Shown: piece after piece, positions 1 through 8,179 of the stretch
How the letters are laid out: each line of letters opens with the position of its first letter
Position numbering within the stretch: the stretch's first letter is position 1
From: Paenibacillus algicola
Lineage (GTDB): Bacteria; Bacillota; Bacilli; Paenibacillales; Paenibacillaceae
Assembly: GCF_005577435.1 (NCBI RefSeq)
Contig: NZ_CP040396.1
Location: 1,067,501 to 1,131,500, forward strand
DNA length: 64,000 nucleotides
Direction: 5' to 3'
Notes under the pieces: generated by a model
Told to the model about the DNA's origin: nothing
The model's database searches: none
The model's input: the letters and a program-made list of their open reading frames with translations, nothing else
Position numbers and translations under genes: made by a program

Positions 1-47
1 GTTGCCTAATGAAATAACCGTGTCTAACTTTTGGGGGTCACTTCGAA
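1..47. mobile_element. Possible IS3-family terminus (remnant or element running off the left edge)
   Basis: The stretch around 22-44, read on the minus strand, resembles IS3-family ends (a run like GACCCCCAAAAGTTAGAC). No transposase is visible because the window starts here. This is pattern recognition from a short motif only, so the element could be a remnant or chance. Confidence 0.3.
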
Positions 48-71
48 TCTTTCTGCAAAATAAGGATATTT

Positions 72-452
72 TCATTTACGCATATTATTGATGCTACCTA
101 ATGAGTAAACAATAAGAGAGAAAACCAAGAAGAAAACGATAGGTTCATTTATTAAAAAATAAACGATTGCTATCATTACTAGACCTATTACATTCTGCGT
201 AAAGAGTTTTTTTGTCAACGTCCATCTAACATTCTTCATAATAGTATAGCTAATTAAACTAAAAACCAGATGAGGAATATATAATATTAAGAAAAACAAT
301 ACAAATACAACCGCATCGCCAGGATCACTATAGCTGGTATCCCCTGATACCAAAGAATTATTTACATTAACTAAAAGAAAACTGTACAAAAGACTCATAA
401 TAAGCGGGACAACACACAGATTCAATATTAATTCCTTCTTTAATTTGTTCAT
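72..452 (-). CDS. Small four-helix membrane protein, unknown function
   Basis: The 126-residue product has four hydrophobic segments at about residues 8-28, 47-68, 87-101 and 104-120, with a short polar loop containing SDPGD between the first two. The start is an ATG preceded by AGGAGT at a good distance. It is clearly paralogous to the broken gene at 1810-2195 (shared features LLVNVN, SDPGD, VVFVLFFLILY, NVIGL). I do not recognise the family. Its place among toxin/immunity-type genes makes an immunity role possible, but nothing in the sequence proves this. Confidence 0.7.
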   Translation of the reverse strand: MNKLKKELILNLCVVPLIMSLLYSFLLVNVNNSLVSGDTSYSDPGDAVVFVLFFLILYIPHLVFSLISYTIMKNVRWTLTKKLFTQNVIGLVMIAIVYFLINEPIVFFLVFSLIVYSLGSINNMRK

Positions 453-526
453 GGAATACTCCTAAAAGATGTAATTTTTATTTTATGATAAAACATATAT
501 ACTAAAATGCCAAACATTAACATATA

Positions 527-560
527 AGGTGATGCCAGCAGAGTTGACATCACCTATTTA
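527..560 (-). terminator. Hairpin between two minus-strand genes
   Basis: AGGTGATG (527-534) pairs perfectly with CATCACCT (548-555), giving an 8-bp stem. It lies just downstream of the minus-strand gene 563-1102. The trailing T-run is weak, so it may be an inefficient terminator. Confidence 0.5.
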
Positions 561-562
561 AG

Positions 563-1102
563 TTATTTAAACCAATCAATCCCGTGGACTCTGACCATAC
601 TACCAATATATCTATTGTGGGTAGGTGAACCATACCAACGAATTTGATCATTCTGAACTACTCTCATCGCTGTAGATCCAGAACCATCGAGTACAATAGA
701 ATTAACTGGGTTAAGTCCGACTTCTTGAAGAGCTACCTTCAAATTGGGAACTGTAACAGAGGTTCCATTAGTCACCATTAAATACCCATAAGTATTATTC
801 CAAGCCAATACAGTACGCCAAGCTGCAAGATCATAAGCTTTGCTGAATAGAGCCGAAGTCCAACTATCCTTATTATAATTTTGCCCACCTATAACAGCTT
901 GAGCAGTTGGATAATTCGCGAGAACTTCATCCAGGTTTCGAGCATACATATGAGTAGCTCTCATTATGTTATTACTATCCAAATAGGATACGAAAATTTT
1001 ACGCGAGTACTGAAGGTTGGGGGGGATTGATTGGCAATCTGTCTCGCCAAGAGAAATACAAGAACTGACAGAAAGAATGTTTGATGCTGAAAATGTTCCC
1101 AA
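563..1102 (-). CDS. Phosphodiester glycosidase-like (NAGPA/DUF2233) C-terminal domain protein, probably truncated
   Basis: The 179-residue product carries the signature end of the NAGPA-type phosphodiester glycosidase domain: a hydrophobic YGYLMVTNG strand, a PNLKVALQEVGL helix, and VLDGSGSTAM, which matches the family's LDGGGS-type motif. Family members usually have a signal peptide and a longer N-terminal half. Here the open frame starts with TTG at 1102 and has no convincing ribosome-binding site or signal peptide, so the gene is probably 5'-truncated. The upstream neighbour is a broken SUKH gene on the other strand. Catalytic competence is doubtful. Confidence 0.55.
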   Translation of the reverse strand: MGTFSASNILSVSSCISLGETDCQSIPPNLQYSRKIFVSYLDSNNIMRATHMYARNLDEVLANYPTAQAVIGGQNYNKDSWTSALFSKAYDLAAWRTVLAWNNTYGYLMVTNGTSVTVPNLKVALQEVGLNPVNSIVLDGSGSTAMRVVQNDQIRWYGSPTHNRYIGSMVRVHGIDWFK

Positions 1103-1162
1103 ATCTTCCAGGCAGAAATATTATAATTCCTTTAATCAATATAATTTTAGGGAGTGAAGCTA

Positions 1163-1506
1163 ATGGAAAAGATAAAGCAGTTACTCACACAAATAAAAAC
1201 TTTACCCAATTGTCGTATCTTAAAGTCTACTGGGTTACCCATTATTGACGAAACAAAGCATATTTTACCTAATGATTTAAAAGAATTTTATAGTCTCTGT
1301 GGTGGCTTAGTTCTATTTAAAAATAAAGACTATCCAATCATTTCGTGTCTCCTGAAAAGTTTATCTTAGCCAATCCAATAATTGTGGGAGAATTATGCGA
1401 AGAAGATATTTCATCTAATTGGTATATTATCTGTAATGATGGAACGGATGAATACTTAACTATTGACCTCAATAAAGACAGGATGAAATTGATAGCTAAG
1501 TATTAG
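1163..1506 (+). pseudogene. SUKH (SMI1/KNR4)-like immunity protein, frameshifted
   Basis: ATG at 1163 follows GGGAG at 8 nt. The first frame gives a SUKH-like N-terminal half (PNDLKEFYSLCGGLVLF) and stops at 1369. A second frame, entered near 1350, continues without interruption (SPEKFILANPIIVGE, then WYIICNDG and DEYLTIDL) to a TAG at 1504-1506. Together they reconstruct most of a SMI1/KNR4-type protein, a family widely used as immunity proteins against polymorphic toxins. The C-terminus is also shorter than usual. One indel near 1340-1352 explains the break, so it is either a pseudogene or a sequence error. Confidence 0.65.
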
Positions 1507-1809
1507 AAAAATTGACCTTGATTGGCTCCATGCCACTCAAGGTTTGGAGTTGTCAATAAAAGTGCAGTTTGAAAACACACTCATACAGAAATCTCGTTAC
1601 TACGCTGCTTGTGACAGCATTCTCTCACGATATATAGTTGGGGGCCAACCCCCAGGACTAGAGGTATAGATGCGCCGTCTGTTGTAGTAGACCATGATAT
1701 CTGAAGATGACTGATTTAATATACGCCATTGGATACTGCGCGGTAAAGGCATGCTAGCTCTATGGGTACATCCGTGAACGACGGGATCGAAGGTAATGGG
1801 AGTTATACT
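1507..1809. other. Intergenic stretch without a recognisable gene
   Basis: It holds a degenerate terminator-like dyad at about 1523-1545 (CCTTGATTGG ... CACTCAAGG), resembling the better hairpin at 14781. A short GGGGG/CCCCC hairpin lies near 1637-1653. I found no supported coding sequence in the rest. Confidence 0.4.
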
Positions 1810-2195
1810 GTGGACAGAATAAAAAAAGAGTTAGTAATGAATTTAACTGTTGTCTCTATTTTTTTGAGTCTTTTGCATAGTTTTCTGTTAGTTAATGTAA
1901 ATCAATCATTGGTATCAGAAACTCCTTTCGTGAGTGATCCAGGTGACGGTGTTGTATTTGTATTGTTCTTCTTAATATTGTATCCCTCTCATTTGCTCTT
2001 TAGTTTCCTAAGATATTTAGTTATGAAAAAAATAATTGGTCATTAACTAGTAGATGTCTCATCCTAAATGTAATAGGTCTAGCAGCGATTGCAGCATCTT
2101 ATTTTCTATTAAAAGATGTAATCGTGTTTATCATGCTTATATCACTCGTAGTATATACAGTAATAACTATTTTAGTTCACCGTTTAAATGATTAA
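1810..2195 (+). pseudogene. Paralogue of the 72-452 membrane protein, frameshifted
   Basis: GTG at 1810 is preceded by GGGAG at 7 nt and opens a frame matching the 72-452 product through its second membrane segment, stopping at 2046. In another frame entered at the A-run near 2023-2031, homology continues (NVIGLAAIAASYFLLKD and VIVFIMLISLVVYT) to TAA at 2193-2195. The combined product has the same length and four-helix layout as its paralogue. A single-base change in the poly-A tract explains the break, so slippage, mutation or sequence error are all possible. Confidence 0.7.
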
Positions 2196-2330
2196 TTTTA
2201 AAAACCTTATTTATTAGGACTTTTATCCTTCTTTATTTTTTAATTGTGACTTTTTAGGATGGAATGCGTTTTTAATATTTAAAGGGATTATTTAGTTTAA
2301 ATGTAATTGAATATATAGGGAGGTTTAAAC

Positions 2331-2890
2331 ATGGCTAAAAAAAAAGCATGGGGATAGCTTTAATAATCAGTTTAGCACTAATGTCTGGCTGTGAAAGCTC
2401 TACGAAGACCAAAGAAACAAATATTCAACCCAAAGATATTCAAACATATAATATGATTGTTAAAGAGGTCTACAACGATAATATTCCATTTGCACAGGAT
2501 GGAATCTTTTACACAGATTCTGGAAAGATTATTGTAGGTTTAAAGGAAGAGAATGAAAATACTAAACAACTGAAAGAAAAACTTGAAACAAAGTTGAAAG
2601 ATAAAGTGAAATTCATAGAGGTCGAATACTCAAGGTCAGATCTCAATCAGGCTTTAAATAAGTTGAAAACAAAATTGAAGGAAATTGATGATGCTGGTAT
2701 AAAAATGACTCATATCGGAGTGGGAATTTCTGAACAAAAAGTCAATTTTGTTATTAATGAATTCGATAAACAACAGTTTAAAGACGTAAATGATGTTGAA
2801 AAATTCATTGAAAATTTAGTTACGAAACAAGAGAAAGAGATGCTTGATATTACTTACAATCCTGGCATGAAAACAGAAGTTGGAGGATAA
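2331..2890 (+). CDS. Putative lipoprotein with start disrupted in an A9 tract
   Basis: The body (2348-2890) encodes a signal peptide with lipobox LALMSGC and a charged 160-residue mature domain of unknown family, with a Lys/Glu-rich helical stretch around residues 65-85. The strong ribosome-binding site AGGGAGG serves an ATG at 2331. From that ATG the frame hits TAG after eight codons. One extra A in the nine-A run at 2337-2345 would join MAKKK to the signal peptide. Initiation at the internal ATG 2348 lacks its own good ribosome-binding site. Expression may depend on slippage, or this is a base-call error. Confidence 0.6.
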
Positions 2891-2995
2891 AAATTTGCAA
2901 TACAAATTAAGGCTCATCCAACGTTTGCAGTGCCCAATCAGGGTTTGCTCGCTGGTACGATGCGCAATTGTAGGTTTTATCAATATGAATATATT

Positions 2996-3034
2996 AAAAC
3001 CGCATAGTCAGGTCTGACACCGGACTACGCGGTT
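2996..3034. terminator. Bidirectional terminator between convergent genes
   Basis: AACCGCATAGTC pairs with GACTACGCGGTT with one G-T wobble. It is flanked by an A-rich run on the left and AGTTTG on the right. It separates the lipoprotein (ends 2890) from the minus-strand membrane protein (ends 3042). Confidence 0.75.
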
Positions 3035-3041
3035 AGTTTGT

Positions 3042-3326
3042 TTAGAGTAATTTTTTGCCAATGAAGACAATTACTATATTTATTGCCAGAATAAAGAAAA
3101 ACGATATCCCGTAAATACCCGCTTGTATAAGCTGAACGAGTCCATCAGGAGCACTGCTCCAGAGCCATATGAACCCTGCAAGCAGAATAACCCCGTTTAA
3201 AATTGTAGCAGTCAATAGGGTTTTTAAGCTGCCGTGCTTAATACCCCGCACACTAATAACAATCGTAAGGATCAGAGAAAGAAATATCGGCGCCAACAAT
3301 TTCATTAAATCCTCTTCCAAGCACAT
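3042..3326 (-). CDS. Small three-helix membrane protein
   Basis: The product has hydrophobic segments at about residues 12-26, 36-57 and 68-90, ending in GKKLL. AGGAGGTG precedes the ATG at 3326, with tight spacing. An internal ATG at 3305 (MKLLAPIF) also has GAAGAGG upstream and is a good alternative. The size and layout are holin- or immunity-like, but no family is recognised. It overlaps the 3' end of the next minus-strand open frame (3253-3537), which suggests translational coupling if that frame is real. Confidence 0.6.
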   Translation of the reverse strand: MCLEEDLMKLLAPIFLSLILTIVISVRGIKHGSLKTLLTATILNGVILLAGFIWLWSSAPDGLVQLIQAGIYGISFFFILAINIVIVFIGKKLL

Positions 3327-3537
3327 CACCTCCTACATCTAAATGTAATATAAAAATGAGTAAATTTGTGGTCGTTTTTCTAAGTTTTGTCCAAGAAACT
3401 CCTGCGCCTCCACGCTGTACAAGGGGAATCGTTCCGAACCAAGGCTCATCCCCGCCAAGATTTTGATGCTCCTTAGTATATTTCGTGTTGGATACATCAA
3501 AGTTAGTGGGGGCGCCGTTCTTCGTTCCGTCTATCAT
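3253..3537 (-). CDS. Short hypothetical protein, possibly an orphan toxin tip
   Basis: A 94-residue open frame begins with ATG after a purine-rich TAGGGATAG. It is polar at the N-terminus (DGTKNGAPTNFDVSNTKYTK, then GGDEPWFGTIPL), unlike a random frame, but I cannot assign a family. Its last third overlaps the downstream membrane-protein gene and may be read-through. The polar-module-then-small-membrane-protein order resembles a displaced toxin tip with its immunity gene, which is only inference. Confidence 0.3.
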   Translation of the reverse strand: MIDGTKNGAPTNFDVSNTKYTKEHQNLGGDEPWFGTIPLVQRGGAGVSWTKLRKTTTNLLIFILHLDVGGDVLGRGFNEIVGADISFSDPYDCY

Positions 3538-3549
3538 TAATTTCTATCC

Positions 3550-4557
3550 CTAATTTTTATCATTAGGAAGCATAAGATTTTCTTTATCTATCTCGCTATC
3601 TAACCAATTTGATATCAGATTTTGTGTATAATCTAAATCTTCCGTATCAACATCATAGTACCAAGTGCTGCCGATCATTTTCCCGTTACCATGTAACATG
3701 TAGCTTTCAAAATCAGGGGGCGTATCATTTAAATACAAGGTTTCAGCTAAACTAAAAATAAAATCAGGATGCATATTTGTAGTGAAGTTAGAACCAGCTA
3801 TATCAATCAAGTCTGGAACTTTTGTAATATTTTTCAGTTCTAACACTTTATCCATCATGGATTCTATAAAGATACGTTGGCGTTCAGTACGTTTAAAGTC
3901 AGAATCCTCACGATAACGAACGTAATTCAAAGCATCTTGGCCATCATAAATCAATTTGTTAGGGTCTATTCTCAATTTTATATGTACTGGATTTTTATTT
4001 TCAATCACTTCTGTGATAGGAAGCTTCACTCCTCCAACAGCGTCGACGAGATTTATGATTGCATTAAAGTTTACAGTTCCATAATAATTAACTTTTGATT
4101 TTAGCAAGTTCTCAACCGTGTCTATAGACATTTTTTCCTCTCCATAGGCGAAAGCTGAATTAATTTTTGATTTTACATCCCTTCCTACAATTTCAGTGTA
4201 AGTGTCGCGGGGGATAGAGACTAATAATACTTTATTATCTTTAGGGCGAATTACTGAATATATGATAGTATCTGATCTACTGGCTTCTTTGTCGCGCTGA
4301 TCTATCCCAAGAAGAAGTAAGGAAAAGGGTTCATTTTTGAACGATTGATTATCGCTATCCTCGTATCCTACTGCTTTGTAAGATTTATCTAGACTTGTTT
4401 TTAAATCTTCTTTTAGTAGCGAATTAAAGGCAAATATAGATAATTCTTTTCTAAAAAGATAGCCAACACCAGCCATCATAATCAGGATTAATAAAGAGAG
4501 ATAAATCCATTTCATTTTATTAGTTTTTCTCACGCTTTTAAGATTCCTTGACTCCAT
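3550..4557 (-). CDS. LytR-CpsA-Psr (LCP) family cell-wall polymer transferase
   Basis: LCP proteins attach anionic polymers such as teichoic acids to peptidoglycan at the outer membrane face. After the chosen ATG (MESRNLKSV) comes a basic stretch, one membrane anchor (about residues 16-34), then the LCP domain: LLLLGIDQRD, SDTIIYSV, LVSIPRDTYTEI, KINSAFAYG, VGGVKLPI, the conserved ALNYVRYRED, and RTERQRIFIESMM. Arginines in SIPRDT, VRYR and RTERQR fit the pyrophosphate-lipid binding set. Length (335 aa) is normal. The IS3 element begins about 60 bp upstream of the start and may have replaced the promoter. Confidence 0.88.
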   Translation of the reverse strand: MESRNLKSVRKTNKMKWIYLSLLILIMMAGVGYLFRKELSIFAFNSLLKEDLKTSLDKSYKAVGYEDSDNQSFKNEPFSLLLLGIDQRDKEASRSDTIIYSVIRPKDNKVLLVSIPRDTYTEIVGRDVKSKINSAFAYGEEKMSIDTVENLLKSKVNYYGTVNFNAIINLVDAVGGVKLPITEVIENKNPVHIKLRIDPNKLIYDGQDALNYVRYREDSDFKRTERQRIFIESMMDKVLELKNITKVPDLIDIAGSNFTTNMHPDFIFSLAETLYLNDTPPDFESYMLHGNGKMIGSTWYYDVDTEDLDYTQNLISNWLDSEIDKENLMLPNDKN

Positions 4558-4639
4558 GAAACTACACAACTCCTCAAGAAGACATAAAAAAACTGTACCT
4601 TCCAATATCAAACTCAATCATTGGACTGTCAACAGTAAA

Positions 4640-5440
4640 TCAGACAACTTTTTTAAGGGCCGCAGCTTTATACTGAACGGGTGTCATGTAACCTAGTGAA
4701 CCATGAACCCGGTGTTTGTTAAACCAGTTCACATAATCATATAATTCTAGCTTTAGATGGTGGAGACTCTGGAACGACATCTGGTTAATGAATTCGGTTT
4801 TCATTACTTTGTAAGTCGCTTCAGCAACGGCGTTGTCGTAAGGACAGCCCTTCATGCTGAGCGAACGACCGATGTCAAAGGTCTTTAACAACGTATCCAT
4901 GGCCTGGTTTTTAAACTCACTTCCACGATCCGTGTGGAACCACTGAATGTCGCTCAAATCGCCTTCTACTGTGGCAAAGGCGCGGGAAACTAGAGCAGCG
5001 TCCTTACGCGGACCTGCACTGTGCCCAATAATTTCTCTGTTGAATAAGTCGACCAGTACACAAATGTAATGCCACTTGTGCCCGACTTTTACATACGTCA
5101 GATCGCTGACGACAAAGCGTTTTGCTTCTGTTTGGTTGAACTCACGTTTCAATACATTGGCTGTGTTTGCATCATTACAAGCCGTTCTATGCGGCTTATA
5201 CTGAGCAATCGTGTACGTGGACACAAGACCTTGCTCTTTCATAATCCGCCCAATACGGCGTCTGGAAACCGTGTATCCTTGCTCCTGGAGTTTCGTTTTA
5301 ATCTTCCGTGTCCCATAGACTTTGCGGTTGCTTTGAAAGATCGCTACGATCGCCTTCGTAAGAATGCTCTCGTCTTCGCTTTCTTTCTCGCTTACTTCAT
5401 AGTAAAAGGTGCTTTTAGGGATTTGTAGGACGTTACACAT
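4640..5440 (-). CDS. IS3-family transposase OrfB (DDE integrase core)
   Basis: The frame carries an HTH_21-type N-terminal region (YGTRKIKTKL, RRRIGRIMKEQGL). The integrase core follows with acidic residues in VVSDLTYV, FHTDRGSEF and NAVAEATYKVMKTEF, then the family ending VHGSLGYMTPVQYK. The frame is open upstream of its ATG (VNIIKQNSDKYSVSA). This fits production as an OrfAB fusion by a -1 shift near the ACGAAAG at the end of orfA, as in other IS3 elements. No internal stop is visible, so it may be active. Confidence 0.9.
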   Translation of the reverse strand: MCNVLQIPKSTFYYEVSEKESEDESILTKAIVAIFQSNRKVYGTRKIKTKLQEQGYTVSRRRIGRIMKEQGLVSTYTIAQYKPHRTACNDANTANVLKREFNQTEAKRFVVSDLTYVKVGHKWHYICVLVDLFNREIIGHSAGPRKDAALVSRAFATVEGDLSDIQWFHTDRGSEFKNQAMDTLLKTFDIGRSLSMKGCPYDNAVAEATYKVMKTEFINQMSFQSLHHLKLELYDYVNWFNKHRVHGSLGYMTPVQYKAAALKKVV

Positions 5441-5481
5441 TGCTGATACCGAGTATTTATCACTATTTTGTTTAATGATGT

Positions 5482-5763
5482 TTACTTTCGTCCCATGATC
5501 AGCGCGGCTTGCTTTAAAATGTCATTCTCCATTCGAAGTTGTTTAAGTTCTTTTCGAAGCGCAATAAGTTCATTCTCTTCTGCGCTTCTATTGTCTTTTT
5601 CAGAAAACGAGCCTGAGGTTTGGGATTGTTTGATCCAGCGATCTAGCGCAGATGGGCTGAGCTCATACTCATTTGCAATGGCTGCTCTGGTTTTCCCATT
5701 TTCATATAACTGAACCATTTGTCTCTTAAATTCTGCTGTAAATGTACGTCTTTCTCTTGGCAT
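5482..5763 (-). CDS. IS3-family transposase OrfA (helix-turn-helix)
   Basis: The product starts MPRERRTFTAEFK with a helix-turn-helix (AAIANEYELSPSALDRWIKQ at about residues 28-47). It ends in a leucine-rich coiled coil (ENELIALRKELKQLRMENDI) and IMGRK. GAGGAG lies 11 nt before the chosen ATG; an in-frame ATG six codons earlier has no ribosome-binding site. OrfA supplies DNA binding and, through a -1 frameshift, the N-terminus of the OrfAB transposase. Confidence 0.88.
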   Translation of the reverse strand: MPRERRTFTAEFKRQMVQLYENGKTRAAIANEYELSPSALDRWIKQSQTSGSFSEKDNRSAEENELIALRKELKQLRMENDILKQAALIMGRK

Positions 5764-6064
5764 AGTAGATCCGCTCCTCATTGTGATGATTTCATTCTAC
5801 TAGCCCCTAATTTTCCTGTCCAACTAAGTGTAGCCGATTCACATTTATATGATTGAGCTAGGGAAACCCCGCTAATCTTCTATAGCAGAAATACTTATAT
5901 GCATTACTTTTTACTGTATTAATTTGGATAATATATCTCTATGCATAACCCTATTTTAGCGTAATTTCCAAAAAAAACAACGATTTCCTTGGAAAAATGT
6001 ACTACTTATCGATTTGTACTCGCTCAAAATCCAAGTGCAAGTTAGCTAAGAAGCAGAATTACCT

Positions 6065-6079
6065 GAATACACATTTGGT
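6065..6079. repeat. 15-bp direct repeat, partner at 7226-7240
   Basis: GAATACACATTTGGT occurs here and again at 7226-7240 in the same orientation, bracketing the helicase relic 6119-7180. It may mark an insertion or duplication boundary. The stretch 5824-6118 holds no gene that I can support. Confidence 0.55.
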
Positions 6080-6118
6080 GCATTATTCGGAGGGAAATAG
6101 TAATGTCCGTTAGTGCAT

Positions 6119-7180
6119 AATTCTCAAGTCAAATACCTATAAAGCTTGCTATACACAGACTGCTCCAGTACTAGATTAAGATGCACAACAGAAATGGAGT
6201 TGCCGTTATTATCGAGCATAGACCCCTAGACCGCGCTTTGAGGATCGGGATGAGCTTTGCCCAAATAATAGAACTCCGTTCCTTCTGCATCGTCCTTTTT
6301 GATGAATACATGAAGGTCGATTCCCTGCTCGTCTGCCTCAAGGATCGTTCGGACTTCTTCCGATTCCAGAGTTCGTCTGCTTCTTGTGGACCACTTCAAT
6401 ACCTCTGGAGAAATGAATTCCTCCTGATAGTTCGTGCTTGCTTCAACCCCTTCATGCTTATGATAGCTGACAAAGATGGGGCAGGTCTGATACTTCGTCT
6501 TGTACCCATACATGGTGGAGCTTTCATCACTCAGCCAATTGAGCAGCTTACAGGAATCCTTCCGGGAATACTTTTTATAGAGCGTAAGGTGTTCATGGCA
6601 ATCATATTGCTCCGTGATATGTGAAGCGGATTGGATGATGTCGGTAAGCATTTCCTTAAAATATTCATTGTTCTGCATGGACTGCAACAACACCGGATGA
6701 AATACGAACTGCTGCGCTTCCGTGAATACGACGACGGGGGTGTCACCATATTTCTTCCTTGTCGGCTCCGTGAAAAAGGACATGTCCAGCACACGTTTCA
6801 CTGAATCCAGCGTTTGCGAATCCACAGAGGATCCATGCTCAGCAAGAGCGTGTACCCATTCCAGGGCTGTAACACTTGACTCTTTTAATAACCTGCTCAG
6901 CAGAACAATCTCATGCCTGCGTTTACCATTCATCACTTCCGCCGAAAGCATAACCAAATACTTTTTCTCTTGATCGGTTAGCAGAGGGACAGGCTCCTTA
7001 ATCTTTTGCAAAGAAATGATAATAGCTCCCGTGCTCATCTGAGAAAATCAGCGGATCGATCGAGCCGTGCTCCAAGTAATCCAGGTGCGTAGGGATGCGG
7101 TTTAAACGATTTTTGAGCTGGATATATTCTTCTCTCAGGATCTTCAGCGCGGTTAAGCTACTATTGCTCATCGATTGAAA
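6119..7180 (-). pseudogene. Relic of PLD-helicase 1: C-terminal third (DUF3427 region)
   Basis: This is a near-identical copy of 15249-16314, the 3' third of the intact helicase gene at 15258-18143. The reading frame is kept over about 265 residues (QKIKEPVPLLTDQEKKYL through SRRTLESEEVRTILEADE) but is shifted once near 7010 relative to the upstream piece. The final residues before the stop also differ. Everything upstream of 7180 is lost and replaced by an IS630 relic. A further piece of the same gene, in correct order and orientation, survives at 9288-9362. No helicase or PLD motif is left, so it is not functional as a helicase. Confidence 0.88.
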
Positions 7181-7189
7181 GACTGAAGT

Positions 7190-7231
7190 TTTGAATTACA
7201 TTCGAATTACATTCGAATTACATTCGAATAC
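7190..7231. repeat. 11-bp short tandem repeat
   Basis: TTCGAATTACA is repeated in tandem (7201-7211, 7212-7222), with partial copies on both sides. It sits exactly at the broken edge of the helicase relic and runs into the 15-bp direct repeat at 7226-7240. It looks like a small slippage or junction scar. Confidence 0.7.
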
Positions 7232-7249
7232 ACATTTGGTCATAAACTT

Positions 7250-7590
7250 CGTTTGCTCTGGAAATCACCCGTTTCATAAAGGCAAGCTATGTTGATTCTA
7301 ATGTGATATAACTTCTTATAGAAATTTCCATAGGCCTTCAATTAAATTGAAATCTGGTGAATACCTTGGCAGAAAAACGAACTGCAGCCGGGAATGCTCC
7401 TGTAATTTGATTTGTACTTGTTCAAGGTGATGATTTCGGCCATTATCTAAGATCATCACGATGTTGCCTTGGAGATAGGATTGAAGTCCGCGTCCAGAAC
7501 GGGAATAAAAAGCTGGAGTATCAATCGCTCACCATCGCAGTAGAGTACGTGGCCCGTCTCATAGTACAATACGCCAAACAGCTTCTTTTA
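7250..7590 (-). pseudogene. IS630-family transposase relic (C-terminal half, frameshifted)
   Basis: Translated on the minus strand, two frames give transposase-like stretches. They are VLYYETGHVLYCDGER, then NIVMILDNGRNHH and LQFVFLPRYSPDFNLIEGLW. The latter match the IS630 DDE core, where LDN supplies the second D and SPDFNLIE the final E. Frames change near 7500, and the N-terminal half is missing, so the copy is dead. Confidence 0.75.
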
Positions 7591-7749
7591 GGAGTGGACG
7601 ATTTTAGAACGAGTAGTTCTTTATTTCACAATAGTGTATACGGGCAGACAGTCAAGCACTGATTTTGAGGTTTTTAAAATTTTTTCTTAACTTTCTATTA
7701 AAATTATTGTTATTTAGTATGCAACCAAAAAAAACAGAAAAGGAGGAAA

Positions 7750-8105
7750 GTGTGTCTTGATGATCGTTGGTATAAAATGTTTAAAAAACTTATGAGTGCA
7801 TGATTTTTATTGGTATGACATTTTCAGTTACTGTTTATGCTTCGATAACAGTGAGAAAGAAGGCGTTATTGTTAAAGAATACTCTTATGTTGATGAAGAA
7901 GAAAATATTGTTTTAGTTCAAGATAAGGCTTATAACCCACTTTCAAATGGAGAAAATAGTAAGCTTTTAGCAGCAGCCCCAAACTGGAATGCTAAACGGA
8001 GTTGGGGAAAGCCTTCAAGTTTCCAGTTCCACAAGCGCAGTTTCATTCAACTGGTACCTCAACTTCATGTATCCTAATACTAGAAAAGACTCAACAGGTT
8101 GGTAA
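7750..8105 (+). pseudogene. Small exported protein gene with at least two frameshifts
   Basis: AGGAGG precedes a GTG at 7750 and opens a frame reading DDRWYKMFKKLMSA. A second frame supplies a signal-peptide-like FIGMTFSVTVYAS. A third gives the mature part (YVDEEENIVLVQDKAYNPLS, NWNAKRSWGKPS), and a further shift near 8010 yields SLQVSSSTSAVSFNWYLNFM ending at TAA 8103-8105. The pieces look like one small secreted protein broken by several indels. I do not recognise the family. Confidence 0.45.
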
Positions 8106-8179
8106 AGGTTAATTTAATAAAATAGGGAGGCGGGGGGAGTTAACACCTTCCTCCTTAGTGTAACTTAGGATGTGAGTGG

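Larger units (their letters stand above)
4621..5823 (-). mobile_element. IS3-family insertion sequence, apparently intact
   Basis: The element holds overlapping-type orfA and orfB genes on the minus strand. Both ends share TTGGAC read inward (4621-4626 and the complement at 5818-5823). The remaining end similarity is poor and I see no clear target duplication. Its length of about 1.2 kb is typical for IS3. Confidence 0.75.

Noticed and set aside
6181..6624. Plus-strand 147-codon frame, also present at 15315-15758
   Set aside because: It is antisense to the DUF3427 part of the helicase and is repeated only because the segment is duplicated.
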